Source: Brachypodium distachyon (Eukaryota > Streptophyta > Magnoliopsida > Poales > Poaceae). From it: a stretch of DNA of 64,000 bases. The stretch is taken from the NCBI RefSeq assembly GCF_000005505.3, contig NC_016135.3:16524613-16588612 (forward strand), in the 5' to 3' direction. Below the pieces are notes generated by a model, which had not been told where the DNA came from, ran no database searches, and saw nothing but the letters and a program-made list of their open reading frames with translations. Positions 1 to 11,407 of this stretch are shown here, piece by piece. The position numbers and the translations under genes are program-made. Numbering within the stretch: position 1 is the first letter of the stretch; every line of letters starts with the position of its first letter.

Positions 1-1
1 G

Positions 2-3000
2 GAAAGCGCCCTCATCACTTTCCTCTGGGAGAACGCGGACGTGTTCGCTTGGGAGCCGTCGGACCTTCCCGGAGTCCCTAGGGAGGTGATTGAGCATCGA
101 CTTGCGGTGCGCCCGGACGCCCGCCCCGTCAAGCAGAAGGTCCGCCGCCAAGCGCAGGAGCGAAAGGATTTCATCAAGCAAGAGGTGGACAAGCTCAAGG
201 CTGCCGGGGCTATCAGGGAAGTTCTATACCCAACTTGGTTAGCTAACCCTGTACTAGTACCCAAGGCAGGAAATAAGCTTCGCATGTGTGTATATTTTAC
301 TGATCTTAACCGTGCATGCCCCAAGGATCCTTTCCCTGTGCCCCGCATCGATCAAATAGTTGATTCCACTGCTAGTTGCGACTTGCTGAGCTTTTTCCGG
401 CTACCATCAACTCAAGATGGCAATCGAAGACGAGGAGAAAACAACGTTCATCATCCCGGTTGGCTGTTACTATTACACGTTCATGCCTTTCGGGTTGAAG
501 AACGCGGGTTCAACATTCCAACGCGCGCTGCGCGAGTGTTTGGGACCGGACCCCAGCTAGGCCGGAACGTGGAGGCCTACATGGACGATATCGTCATCAA
601 ATCAAAGTGCGGGGACTCGCTGATTGATGACCTGCGGGAAACGTTTGATAACCTCCACAGGATCAAACTCAAATTGAATCCTGAGAAGTGCACCTTCGGT
701 GTAGACTCGGGCCAGCTTCTGGGTTTCTTGGTTTCGCACAGGGGTGTACAAGCCAACCCACGCAAGATAGAAGCTATCGAGGAAATGGAGGCTCCCCGCA
801 AGGTGAAGGATATCCGGTGCCTCAACGGCTGCGTCGCCACACCAGGCCGCTTCATCTCAAGGTTGGGCGAAGGCGCCCTGCCTTTCTTCAATGTAATGAA
901 GAAGAAGGGTCCGGTTGACTGGACCCCCGAGGCCGAGGCGGCGTTCCAAGAACTCAAGCAGTACCTGAGGTCGCCGCCCGTCCTCGTCGCCCCCAAGCCG
1001 GGCGAGCCACTGCTACTATACCTAGCAGCGACCGACCAGGTGGTCAGCTCGGTGCTGGTTGCCGAAAGGGAGGAAGATGTTTTGGGGACTGAGGCTGTGA
1101 GGCAGGGGGCTGAACGGCCCCCGGCAACCACCGCAGACCCCGGAACCACCCCCGAGCTGGCAATGTCAGCAACGTGCAGGCGGCTCGTGCAGCATCCGGT
1201 GTACTTCGTTAGCACGGTGGTGCGCGACGCCCGTATGAGGTACCCGCAGGTGCAGAACCTCCTCCTGGGGATTCTGCTCGCGTCCCGCAAGCTGCGCCAC
1301 TACTTTCAGGCGCACCGTGTCACGGTGGCGTCAGGGTTCTGCCTTGAGCGAGCCCTCACCAACCGTGAAGCCACTGGAAGGGTGGCCGAATGGAGGATGG
1401 AGCTGTCAGAGTTCGATCTGCACTTCACCAACTCCAAGAGCATCAAGAGTGTGGCCCTGGTGGACTTCGTCGCCGAGTGGACGTCGACGAGCGTAGAAGA
1501 GGAGGCGCCGGAGACCAGCATGCCAGGCAAGCTAGACGAAGGCCACTGGGTCCTCTACTTCGACGGCGCATTCAGTCTCCAGGGAGCCGGCGCCGGGGTC
1601 GTCATCGAGTCACCGATGAGGGATCAGTTGAGGTTCGCTGTCCAACTCGATTTCCCGAACTCCACAAACAACACGGCAGAGTACGAGGGTTTGCTCGCCG
1701 GGTTGCGGGCGGCAATCGCCCTGGACATCAAGCGCCTGGTCGTTCGCGGGGACTCCCAGCTCATGATCAACCAGGTTTACAAGGATTACAACTTCCCGCA
1801 GAGGACACGGTACGTGGAAGAAGTCCGCAAGCTAGAACGCAAGTTCAAGGGTTTGCGATTCGAGCACGTCAAGCGAAAGGACAACTTCACAGCTGACAAG
1901 CTGTCCAAAATGGCAGCGGAACGCCGGAAGCCTCCGGCGGGGGTGTTCTGGCACAGGCAAGCTGCGCCCTCAGTCGCCCCCGAGCCAACTGCCGGGGAAG
2001 CCCCTCCGGCAATCGAAGGAAACCCCGCAACAGCAAGGGTCCATGCCGCTGACGTAGCGGCATGCATTGGCAGGGAGACCCCTCCCTGGGCGATGGAAAT
2101 CCCCCGCTATCTGAAGGGAGAGGCCCTCTCGGAAGACGACGTCGCCGTGGAGCGAGTGGCCCGGCAAGCCAAAATGTATGCCGTGGTGGACGGGAACCTC
2201 TACCGCAGGCGTGCAAATGGATTCAAGCTCATCTGCGTGCCACAAGATGAAGGGTGCGCACTGTTGGAAGAGATACATCAAGGCACATGCTCCCACCATG
2301 TGTCCTCCCGGGTGCTGGCTGGCAAGGCGTTTCGGCACGGTTTTTACTGGCCCACGGCCCTGGCCGACGCGGAGCAGCTGGTGAAGACATGTGAGGCGTG
2401 CCCGTTCCACTCGAAGAAGAGCAACCAGCCGGCGCAGGCCCTGCATGTCATTCCGTCCTCGTGGCCATTCGCGGTCTGGGGCTGGATATCGTCGGCAAGC
2501 TGCCGAGAGTAGTCGGCGACGACGAGTACTTATTCGTGGCCATCGACAAGTTCTCCAAGTGAGTGGAAGTGGAACCAGTGCGGAAGGTGACCGCCCAGGC
2601 GGCCATCAAGTTCTTTAAGAAAATTGTGTGCCGGTTTGGTGTGCCTAACGGCATCATCACCGACAACGGCACACAATTCACGAGCGTGGTGTTCCAGGCC
2701 TACTGCGAGAGCATGGGCACCAAGATACACTTCGCGTCCGTTGCTCACCCAAGGAGTAACGGGCAGGCGGAGCGAGCCAACACGGAAGTGCTGCGAGGGC
2801 TCAAGACGAGAACCTTTGACAAACTCAAAGGCCACGGAAAACACTGAGTCGAAGAACTCCAGCCCGTGCTGTGGTCAATCAGGACCACACCTAGCCGGGC
2901 AACGGGCGAAACTCCTTTCGCCCTTGTCTACGGGGCAGAAGCTATGCTGCCCCTCGAGCTCAAACACGGATCTCCCCGAGTACGTGCGTACGGCAACTCC

Positions 3001-3321
3001 AGCCAACACAAGCAAAGGGTTGATGATCTGAACTTCATCGAAGAGCTTCGATGCCCGGCTGCTGTGCGAGCCGCGCGCTACCAACAGGGTCTCCGTCGTT
3101 ATCACGACAGGCGAGTCCGTCCCCGGGGGCTCGAGAACGGAGACCTTGTCCTGCGCCGGATACAAGGAACGAAGGCTGGGAACAAGTTGACTCCGAAATG
3201 GGAGGGCCCCTTCCGGGTAGTGCAGGTGACTAGACCGGGGGCTGTCTGGCTGGAAACCGAAGAAGGTTTGCCGGTGCAAAATAGCTGGAATATTAAGCAC
3301 TTGCGCAAGTTCTACCCGTGA
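2..3321 (+). pseudogene. gypsy pol pseudogene (RT, RNase H, second RNase H, integrase)
   Basis: The frame is open from base 2 to a stop at 2512 and continues in another frame to 3321. RT comes first, with the catalytic YMDD near 580-592. About 310-470 codons in lies a worn first RNase H, then a well-kept second RNase H (WVLYFDGA, TAEYEGLL, VRGDSQL; about 1540-1800), then the HHCC zinc finger (about 2270-2400) and the integrase core (TDNGTQF near 2660, NGQAERA near 2760) up to a C-terminal chromatin-side domain. Damage: roughly 400-555 of the RT is read out of frame although no stop appears, a frameshift occurs near 2480-2510, and there are TGA stops at about 2560 and 2845, both at positions where integrases carry Trp. 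It cannot make a working polyprotein. Confidence in family is high; lesion positions are accurate to a few bases. Confidence 0.9.
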
Positions 3322-3814
3322 AGCGGCGGAGCCCGACCCTCAGGTGATGCCGCCGATGCATACCTCTCGAACTAGTGTAGCCGGGCAGCCCCCGCGTGTA
3401 AACCACTAGTTATTGTGAATAAAGATAAGTGTTGTTTCCTGCATTTTAAGATTGCCTCGTTTATTTGCATGTTCCTCCTTCTTCTGTCTCCTGCTCTAGG
3501 TGCACAGAAGTGTCTTTCCATACTTGGTTGTGAGCGGGGGGCTGCTGGGGCCTCAAAAACATAAACCCGCTACCGGATCGCTCCGGCACGGAACATGCAG
3601 GAGGAAGCTGCCACGTGTGCCACATCAACTTGGCATGCGGAGTGGTGAAGACCGTACCGCACTTCAAGGGGCGGGGTGCCACGAGTGCTGCGCTGGCCCG
3701 TTGTGCGCGGTGGCAAGCCCTTCCCTCGCGCCTATAAAAGGGGCGGCCCGGCCATGGAACGGCTCAAAGCGAAGCCAAGGAAGAGGCTGCGAAGGCGGAC
3801 GGTGCCACAGAGGC
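3322..3814 (+). other. spacer after pol of the Tat element
   Basis: This follows the pol stop and carries an AATAAAG-like signal near 3419 (gtgaataaagataag). That is consistent with a transcript end or an untranslated spacer. No protein similarity was recognised. It leads into the tandem-repeat block. Confidence 0.5.
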
Positions 3815-4560
3815 GCGATGGTAGCGCATGCCATCAGCGCCCAGCGCCGACAGGTGCACTGCCGTCGCGCCCTAGCCGCATCCCCCACTGAGCCCACTCC
3901 GAGGGGTGTCGCAGAGACACGATGGGGGTGCATCCCACCCGCGCTCGGCGCCGGCGGGTGCACGGCCGCCGTGTCCTTGCCAAACCTCCTCCAGGGAGCG
4001 GCTCCAGGGCGAGGGCTGCCGCGGAAGCACTGTGGGAGTGCATTCCATCAGCGCTTGGTGCTGACGGGTGCACGGCCGCAGTGCTCCTGCCGCATCCTTC
4101 CAGAGGGTATCTCCACAAGGAGCGAGGGTTGCCGCGGAGACACTATGGTAGTGCATGCCATCAGCGCTCAGCGCCGACGGGTGCACTGCCGTAGTGTCCC
4201 TACCGCACCCCTCCAGAGGCGAGGGTCCTCGCAAGGACGCTGTGATGGCGCCGGTGCCGGCGTCTGCCGTTTGCTCCGGCCCACCACAGTGTCCCTGCTG
4301 CGTCCCTTAGGTAGATTTTCCCCAAGCAGCGAGGGCTGCTGCGGGGACGCCGTGATGTCCTCGCCACCCGCGTTTGCCGGTGGTGGCGAGGAAGTCACGA
4401 CGTCCCGGCTGCACCCCTCGGAACAGGTTCCTCCGAAAGCAAGGGATTTTTCAAAGGCGAGGGTTGTTGTGGAGGCGCGGTGGTAGCATCGTTGTCGGCA
4501 CTTGTCGCCAGCGGCGATCCTGCTACGGCGTCCCTACTGCATCCCTCCAGCAGGCTCTCT
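3815..4560 (+). repeat. degenerate GC-rich tandem array, about 100-128 bp unit, about 7 copies
   Basis: Successive units each hold a core like gtgcatgccatcagcgc, then gccgacgggtgcactgccg, then a gcatccctccag-like tail. Units begin near 3818, 3919, 4029, 4141, 4238, 4348 and 4476. The first four are the most alike and the last three are more diverged. Tandem repeats between pol and the 3' LTR are known in Tat/Ogre-type elements. A long open frame crosses the array on the + strand, but it only reflects base composition and repeat structure. Confidence 0.75.
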
Positions 4561-5138
4561 CAGGGGAGACGTGGCAGGCGCACACCTCCGGCAAGCGTGC
4601 CGAGCATGAGACCGAACGAAAAGCTAAGTGCTTGAACCTAAACGATAAACTCTTTAAGAACTGAACGTAACTGAACGCTGCCTCACTAAGTGTGGCCCCG
4701 GAACCTGCGTGTAGCCGGGGTGTTAGAAGGACGCTTGCGGGGGGAGTGCGCTCCCCGTGCGGCTTCCGGGTCCGTCCTGGGAGGGCATGGCTTGGAGTAG
4801 TTACCCCGCAAGTGGAGTGGCTCGCCGCTACTGCTTGACCCTAGGTCGGCACTGCGGGTCCGTCCAGGGTCCCTGGTCTGGTCAAGGGTGAGGCGCGCGA
4901 GTCCCCGGCAACACAAGGCACAGCACACAAGGGCGAAGGGATCCACCCCGCGAGGCAGCCCCGGGAACAAGGGACGAGGATTAAGCAGAACTAAAGAGCT
5001 TGATTAACTAAGTAGCAAACGATTACATGAACTAATGAAACTGTAATTGTTCAAACGGCGCAAAGCGCCATACTTGCAGGACGAAAACAAAAGAACGTGA
5101 ACAAGAAAACAGCAAAGGCCGGCAGGAGGCGGCGGCAA
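4561..5138. other. non-coding spacer between tandem repeats and antisense ORF
   Basis: GC-rich up to about 4970, then AT-richer with a short A-rich stretch at 5085-5115. Nothing coding was recognised. It may hold the 3' end of the antisense transcript, since that gene's last codon lies at 5139. Confidence 0.4.
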
Positions 5139-8100
5139 CTAGTTGCCGGTGTCTTCCGCCGGGGGCTCCGGGGACGGCTCCGGGTCCGGCTTCCGCTGCA
5201 TCCGCTCGACCACCTCGTCGGCGAACCCACGCACCGCCTGAGTGTGGGTGGGCTCACCCTCGCTGTCCGACCAGGCGTCCAGCAGCGTCTTGAAGGGAAA
5301 CTCCGGGTTCCGGAGGTGTACCCTCGGAAGGATCGTTCCGGCAACCTCCCGGGCACAGTTAGCAACCTCGTTGGCGCCAAACTTGGCGATCCAGACGTCG
5401 AGCGCCCTGAGCTTCCCCACCAGGTTGGAGAAGAACAGGATCAGCGTTGAGACGTCCGTGCCGTCCACCTCCGTGGCCTGCAGCTCGAACCTGGGCAGTA
5501 GATCGCGTAGCGCTTGGGCGATATGGAGCGGCTTCTCGGTCTCTAGTTGCCGTTGCCTGATCAATGTGCCGTGGTGGAGCCGGGCATTGAGCGTGGCCTT
5601 CTTGGCCTTCCGGAGGCGGCTCGCTAGCGACGCGAGCTCTGTGGCCTTGGCCACATTGTCTTCGCCGGCCTTGGTGAGCTCCTCCCGGACAGTGGCCGGC
5701 TCAGTCTCGAACCGGGCCGCCTTGTCCTTGGTGGCATGGAGCTGAACCTCATGCCGGGCCGCCGCGTCCACCGCGCTCTCGGTGGCCTTGGTCTGCACCT
5801 CCAGCTTGACACGCAGGCCCTGGATCTCGCCGCGATAGTTGCCGATCAGATCGCTCTTCTCGTCGATCCGGGCCTGGGCCGCAGCGAGCACCTCAACGTG
5901 CTCCTTCTTGGTTTCCGCCTAGGCCGCCACCAGGGAAGCCAGGGCTCCCTGGAGCTCGGCGCTGGGCCTCCGGTCGCCGGTAGAGTTCCTCCTCTGGGAC
6001 GACCGGTGTGGCAGCATCCTCCAAGGCTTCCTGGGCAAGGCGCGCCTCCTTCTTGGCGAGGCGCGTCTCCTCCCGCAGCCGGGAGAGCTCTTGCCGCTCC
6101 TTCTACACGGCTTGCCGCAGCTCACCAAGCTGGCTCTTGGCGATCGCGTGGTGCTCCCGCACCTCGTTGAAGGAGGTGAAAAAGGCCAGTTGCTGGTCCT
6201 TGACGGCGTCAAGGAACCGGTGCCCCCGGTCGAAGACGCTCGGATCCCAGGTGATGGGATTCCAAGCCACCCCGGCAAGGGTGCTGACGTCGGTGTTGAA
6301 GGAAGCGGCCGACGACGACGAAGCCCCCGCCGCTACCGTATAGCTGGGTGGGGGGTCGCCCGCCTGCGACGGGGCGTCCTGTCGCTCCTCCCCGGCAACC
6401 TCCCCATCACCCGCGCCCGGGGACTGCGGGGCTGGTGAGGTTGCCGCGCCCCCGGCAGGGGCCACCCCCTGTTGGGCAGCAGAAGAACCCGCGCCGGCGG
6501 CACCTCTGGCCGCGGGCGCGTCGCTGGACACCGTCCCAGTGGCGGCGGTAGTCGTCGCGGCCGCTGCGGCCGGCGCAGCAGGGCTTGGCGTGGGGGCTGC
6601 TTCTGGCCCCTTCGACGTCCCTATAACCTCGACGTCGGAGTTGAGGTCAACCGCAGTAGCACCTGCTTCCGGTGCGGGTGCGCTTAGGCCTGCAGCGAGA
6701 AGTGTGAGAAGTGGAAAGGCTAAAGAAGTTGCCCGAAGGCGGACAAGGGTGCTAGGGTGGTTACCTTGCAGGGCCGTTGGGCCTGCGGGGGGAGGCTTGC
6801 TGCGAGCAGAGTGTCGCGTATGGAAAGAGAAGGTACGGTTACGTCATTAACTGACAATTGAAAATGCAGGAAAGGAGGCAGGAAGGAGCCATACCTCTTG
6901 CCGGCGCCACCTCCGTTGGGGCTGGGTCGCTGGCAGGTGCGTTGGCGGCGGCGCTGGCCCCTGTGCCGGCTGGGTCGGCAGCGCTGCCGGTGTCCGTGCG
7001 TGCCTTCTTGCTCGGCGTGGCAGGCGGGGAGTCGTCCCTCCCCCTCTTGCTGGCGTTTGCCGACGAATCAACCTTCGAGGGGTTGCGCCGGAGCGCGAAG
7101 TCCCGAAAGACCCCCCCGAGCGGGCGGGCCCGTGGGTGCCCGTGGGGTTGCCGCGGCCCGGGGCACCGCGGGAACTACCGACGGGGCCTCCACGACGTCG
7201 GGGGTTGTCGCCGGTGGGGCGACCGACGCGGCCCCGGCAGCTGCTACTGAGGTAGCCGGCGCTGGGTCGCTGGCGGTCGCTGCAGGGGTAGTCACCGCCG
7301 TGGCTTCGGCAACCACTGCAGGGGTGGTCGCCGCTAAGGTGCCGGCGGACGCCCCCAGGGCGGCTGCCGCTGCGGAGCTGGTAGCCGCCACAGGGGCAGA
7401 CGTCGCCGCAGCCGCCGTGGAGGAAGCCGCGGCCCCTGCGTGCGCCCTTGATCTGTGCACGATCAGGGGCACGTCGTCGCTGTCCTCCTCATCGTCTTCC
7501 ACGGGGACGACTACCTGGGACGCGGCAGGCTAGCCCGTCTCGTCGGCCGAAGACCGAAGGGAGGGCCAGTTTACCTCCGACTCACCCCCGCTCTCCTCAA
7601 GTACCTACTTCCCGCGGGGTGCAGGCGTGGGAGAGCGCAGGGACCGAGTGCGGGTATCATCCATCAATCCCCACTCGTTGCAGGGCGGGAAGGAGGGGAC
7701 GATGTCGTTCAGCCCCTGAACGCCGGCATGGAGGGAGATAACCCCCGGCGGGAACCCTGTAGCGGGAAGGTCCTCGCCGGAGATCCCCTTCACCCACGCC
7801 CTCGCGATGAAGGCGTGTCCTGTCCCCGGGCCCCGTGTACATCCACACGGGGCGGGAGCGCAGTTGGAGCAGCGCGACTCGCCGGCTGATGAAGGTTCGC
7901 GCCACGTCGACGTCGGTGAGCCCCGCCACCCACAAGGCCTTGATCTTCTCCATGATGGGTAGGAGATCAGCGTCGCGATGGTATCGATCTCGCCAGCCGC
8001 CGTGGGGTTGCAGTAGCTCGGTGGGAGAGGATGAATTTCCCGGGGTCTTTTACCCGGACCCAGCACCAGTCGCCCCACCACTCCTTCTCGATCTTCTTCT

Positions 8101-8648
8101 CCGACCGGACGATGAACTCAGACTTCATTTGGTCGCGGGCACGGAACACCACCCCTGACGACATCGCATTCGCGTTATCGATTCGGGGGTATAAGTAATG
8201 CCGAAACAGTGCCACCGACGGCATTACCCCGACGAATGCTTCGCGGAGGAACTGGAAGGTGGCGAGGAGATAGAGAGACGTGGGGTGGAGCTGCGCCACC
8301 CGCAGCAGTTACGACTCCATCAGCGCGTGGAGGAACAGGGAGAACGGCGGCACCGGTCCAGTGAGGATGAAGCGCCCGAACACCCGGAAGTCGTTTTCCT
8401 GGTGGTCGACGCCCGCGGGGAAGATCAGGGTCTCCCCGTGCTCGTTGAACCCGGAGGCGACGGCATGCCAAATCTTGGCCAGTGCCTCGCCGTTGTAGCC
8501 GGGCCGGTAGAAGGCGAGTGTGGCCCTCATCGCCCGCTTTCTGCTGATCTTTGTCGGCGGCGGCCTTGGCGGCCGCCTCGCTTTTGCTGGCCGCCGGTTT
8601 CTTTGGGGCCTTCCCCTCCTTTCCCTTCCTGGTGGTGGGGGGCGCCAT
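5139..8648 (-). pseudogene. antisense ORF (aORF) of the Tat element, gypsy-type transposon domain plus coiled coil
   Basis: Open frames run on the - strand, opposite to pol. The amino end (8648 and down) starts with a Lys/Ala-rich segment (MAPPTTRKGK). About 8530-7970 covers a region like the putative gypsy-type transposon domain (Transposase_28, PF04195), with LHPTSLYLLATFQFLREAF and a following WWGDWCWVRV motif. Low-complexity Ala/Pro/Ser-rich linkers fill about 7500-6100. The carboxy end (5891-5139) is a long charged coiled coil ending in an acidic/Pro tail. Frames shift several times (near 8300, 7970, 7500, 6850 and 5920) and I could not decide which breaks are introns and which are mutations. 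The product's function is unknown; such ORFs are typical of Grande/Retand-like elements. It is called a pseudogene because no single frame survives. Confidence 0.65.
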
Positions 8649-8727
8649 TGGGAGCGGAGGCAGAAGCTAGCAAAGCTCTTGAGCGCAAGATGCGAAAAAG
8701 TTGGAAGACGAAGGCTGGGGGGCTAAG

Positions 8728-9934
8728 TGTTTCCCCCTCAGTGCAACAGTAAAAGCTTTATAACACTCCGTCGTTTGGTAACGGCCGGTTCCGCACCCTA
8801 CGGGCGCGCTGGGATAATTGCTAATCAAAGGGATAATGCGAAGAGTGGCCTTAACTTCCATGTTTAAGGGGAAGGTTATGGCAGAAATCTCGCACCCACT
8901 ACTCCGTCCGTAACGGCAGGGTATGTTGGACGGTGAAGAGACGCGGGCCCAAGGCGAGTCGGGACCCACGCGTCGGTTGGGGCGTAGCCCGGGAACCGAC
9001 CAGGGAAGGGTTCGCTCAGGAACGGGTGTTGCCGGCCCACGCCCGGGGTACCACCGCTGCACGACACGTGGGTCGCATCGCTGAGTTCCCGGGAGGATCT
9101 CACCCCGGGCGGCAACGTGCAGGCTGCCCGGCAAGCTACCAGCCCGGAAGGGCTAGCGAGGCTTCGGAGAATAATCCTGCCTAGGCACCTCCCGGGAACG
9201 CACTTGTCGGGTGGAGGTGTTCCTGGGCGCAGGTTCCTGCCGTGAGTGCGGGGCCGAGCGAGCAGAGCAGCGGCGCCACGTGGGCGCGCGGCAGGCGCCC
9301 AGTGTGCAGTCTCGCCAGGGCAAGGAGTGAAGCGCACGACGCATTTAATGAGCCGACAGGAGGGGCGTTATCCGTCTAGTCAGACGAACAGTGGCTGTCC
9401 GGTCCTATTTTTTAGGCCTTAGACCCCTAGCCACGGTGTTGGCGCTCGTGCATGCATGCCAGCGCACCGAGGAGGAGCTGCCCGAGCTCCTGGCTCGCCA
9501 CTTGTAAACCATGCACCGTGGCACCTGTGGTATCCCCTTGGTATAAAAGGAGGAGCCCCGCCAACGGTCAAAGGGTTGGATTTTTCTTGGTTGGTTCGTT
9601 GGTTCGATTGCTGAGCCAACTCGTAGTACAACACTGGCAGTAGACGAAGTAGGAAAGAACACTTAGCCAAAAAGAGACCACCCGGGGGCTCCCCCCGGCA
9701 ACCTGTAAAACGGCCGATTTCAAAGTAATACAGGCTCAGGCAAGCAGGATGTAGGGTTTTACACCGCAAGGTGGCCCGAACCTGGGTAAAAAAAGTGTGC
9801 ATGCATTCTTAGTGCCTTCACAGGCTTCGCATCGGTCCCGCCAGCGATCGCCGGGGCGATCCCGCAGCTCACTGCCGAACCTAAAAAGGGGGTGCCCGCG
9901 CATCCCCGGTGTCGAAGTCCCGTGCGACGACACA
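8728..9934 (+). repeat. 3' LTR of the Tat element (predicted)
   Basis: The predicted start TGTTTCC follows a purine-rich stretch (gaagacgaaggctgggggg, 8704-8722) that fits a polypurine tract. The predicted end is CGACGACACA at 9934. A TATA box (gtataaaagg) sits at 9541-9550, as expected for an LTR promoter. The right boundary is supported by an abrupt change to RT coding sequence on the other strand. The left boundary cannot be confirmed without the 5' copy, which is outside the window. Length would be about 1.2 kb. Confidence 0.6.
9541..9550 (+). promoter_or_regulatory. TATA box in the LTR
   Basis: The sequence gtataaaagg lies about 390 bp before the predicted LTR end, followed by a GC-rich stretch. 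This is the position expected for the U3 promoter. No other promoter-like TATA box stands out in the LTR. Confidence 0.55.
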
Positions 9935-9944
9935 TAAAAACCAT

Positions 9945-11407
9945 ATCTAGTGGTGAAGGCTGTTTTGGGTACGTCTGCTTCTCAGATTTTCAGCTGAAAG
10001 TACCCTGATCGAAGATCGACCTTTGAAAAGACACAAGCTCCCTCCAATTGATCGAATAGATCATTGATTATGGACAATGGGTATTGTTCTTTATCGTCAC
10101 CTCATTTAGTGAACGATAGTCTACGCACATCCTTTGGCTCTTGTCCTTCTTCTCAACAAATAGAACAGGTGCTCCCTAGGGTGATGAACTACGGCGAATA
10201 AAACCTTTATCCAGTTGTTCTGCGAGTTGCTTCTTCAGTTCTTTCAACTCATCCACAGCCATCTTATACGGTCTCTTGGCTATAGGTCTACTTCCTGGCA
10301 TTAACTCGATAAGGAACTCCACATCACGGTCAGGTGGCATGCCAGGTAGCTCCTCTGGAAACACATCTGAATATTCTTTCACTATCGGTACATCCTCTAG
10401 GCTAACCCCCTTAAGAGATTTTACCTTGGGTCTCTTAAGTTCATAGGTTGACTTGAAGCGGATTCGCTTCTTTTCCGGGGTGATAAGGGTAATTGTCCTC
10501 CGGACACAATCTATGACTCCCTCGTATTTGGCTAACCAGTCCATCCCTAAGATGACGTCAAATCCTTGTGTTTCTAACACGACAAGGTCAGTGGGGTAAA
10601 TATGCTTCCCAATATCTAAGGACAATAGGCGGCATCCATAAGCCGCTATCATGGCTCCCCCAGGTGATTTCACTCTCATGGGGTCGGTCAAGGTACTGGT
10701 AGGTAGCTTATGTTCACTGACAAACAGTCTTGATATGAAGGAATGTGATGCACCGGTATCGAAAAGTATGAGTGCTTGAAAGGTATTTACGGAAGACGTA
10801 CCGATCACCATACCTTTTTCCTCGGTGATCTCTTCCACGTCAATGTGGTTCACGTGCCCTTTTTGGAAGTTGTTTGGCTTGTGGACATTCCCATCAATTC
10901 CTTCCGGGCAGTCGTTGGAGTAGTGTCCAAGTTTGTGGCACTTGTAGCACTCCACTTTGCTGATGTCGCGCTTGGGCGGTCATCACTGCGGTTCCGTCCT
11001 GGGTTGCCTCCACTGCTCTGGCCATTGCCATTACCATTGGTGTTCCTCAGACACTAGTGCTGGTGCTGGTGCTGATGCTGGTGCCGGTTGCCATTGCCTC
11101 CCTGGTGGTTGTGTCCATGTCCTCCATGGCGATGGTGATGTCCATTTCCACCATGGTGATTGTGGTTGTGGTTCCCATGCTTAACCATTGAAGAGCTGCC
11201 ACTACCCTCATAAGAGGTGCGCGGCCTTTGGTGTGAACCAATGTGGGTGCTTCCATGGTGGGGCCTCTTCCTGCGGTTCTCCATCTGGTTCTGCTTGTTC
11301 TCCAGGATGATGGCGTTGTCCATCAGGGACTGATAAGTAGGAATGTAGACGACTGCCAACTGAACGGCAAGCTCGTCGTTCAAACCATCCAAGAACCTTT
11401 CATGGTT
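9945..11407 (-). pseudogene. gypsy gag-protease-RT pseudogene
   Basis: The gag carboxy end (FLDGLNDELAVQL, about 11400-11350) is followed by a His/Gly/Asn-rich stretch, then a CX2CX4HX4C zinc knuckle (CYKCHKLGHYSNDC, about 10950), the aspartic protease site LFDTGASHSFI (about 10745), the protease-RT linker (VILGMDWL; PIAKRPYKM) and RT motifs ([21 protein letters not shown], about 10160-10100) up to TTRYG next to the junction. Stops interrupt it after the His-rich run (about 11052), just before the RT (about 10177) and inside the RT (about 10070 and 9990). The protease triad is intact as read. The missing part of RT is presumed to lie left of the window. Confidence 0.85.

Larger units (their letters stand above)
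1..9934 (+). mobile_element. Tat-lineage Ty3/gypsy LTR retrotransposon, right part (pol to 3' LTR)
   Basis: The element enters from the left edge already inside pol. In order it shows RT, a first RNase H, a second RNase H of the type that marks the Tat lineage (Retand/Grande/RIRE2-like), integrase, a GC-rich tandem-repeat block, a long region with open frames only on the opposite strand, and a 3' LTR ending CA at 9934. This layout, including the extra antisense ORF between pol and the 3' LTR, is known for Tat elements; the subfamily is inferred. The 5' LTR, primer site and gag lie outside the window. Many stops and frameshifts show it is inactive. Its right end abuts an unrelated gypsy RT on the other strand, so it inserted into that older element; the first host bases are TAAAA at 9935-9939. 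Confidence 0.85.

Noticed and set aside
577..1290. 237-codon frame opposite the gypsy pol
   Set aside because: The + strand carries clear RT/RNase H motifs over the same bases; this is an antisense shadow.
3500..4486. 328-codon open frame on the + strand
   Set aside because: It runs through the GC-rich tandem array; repeat units read in shifting frames and show no protein family. Open frame by composition.
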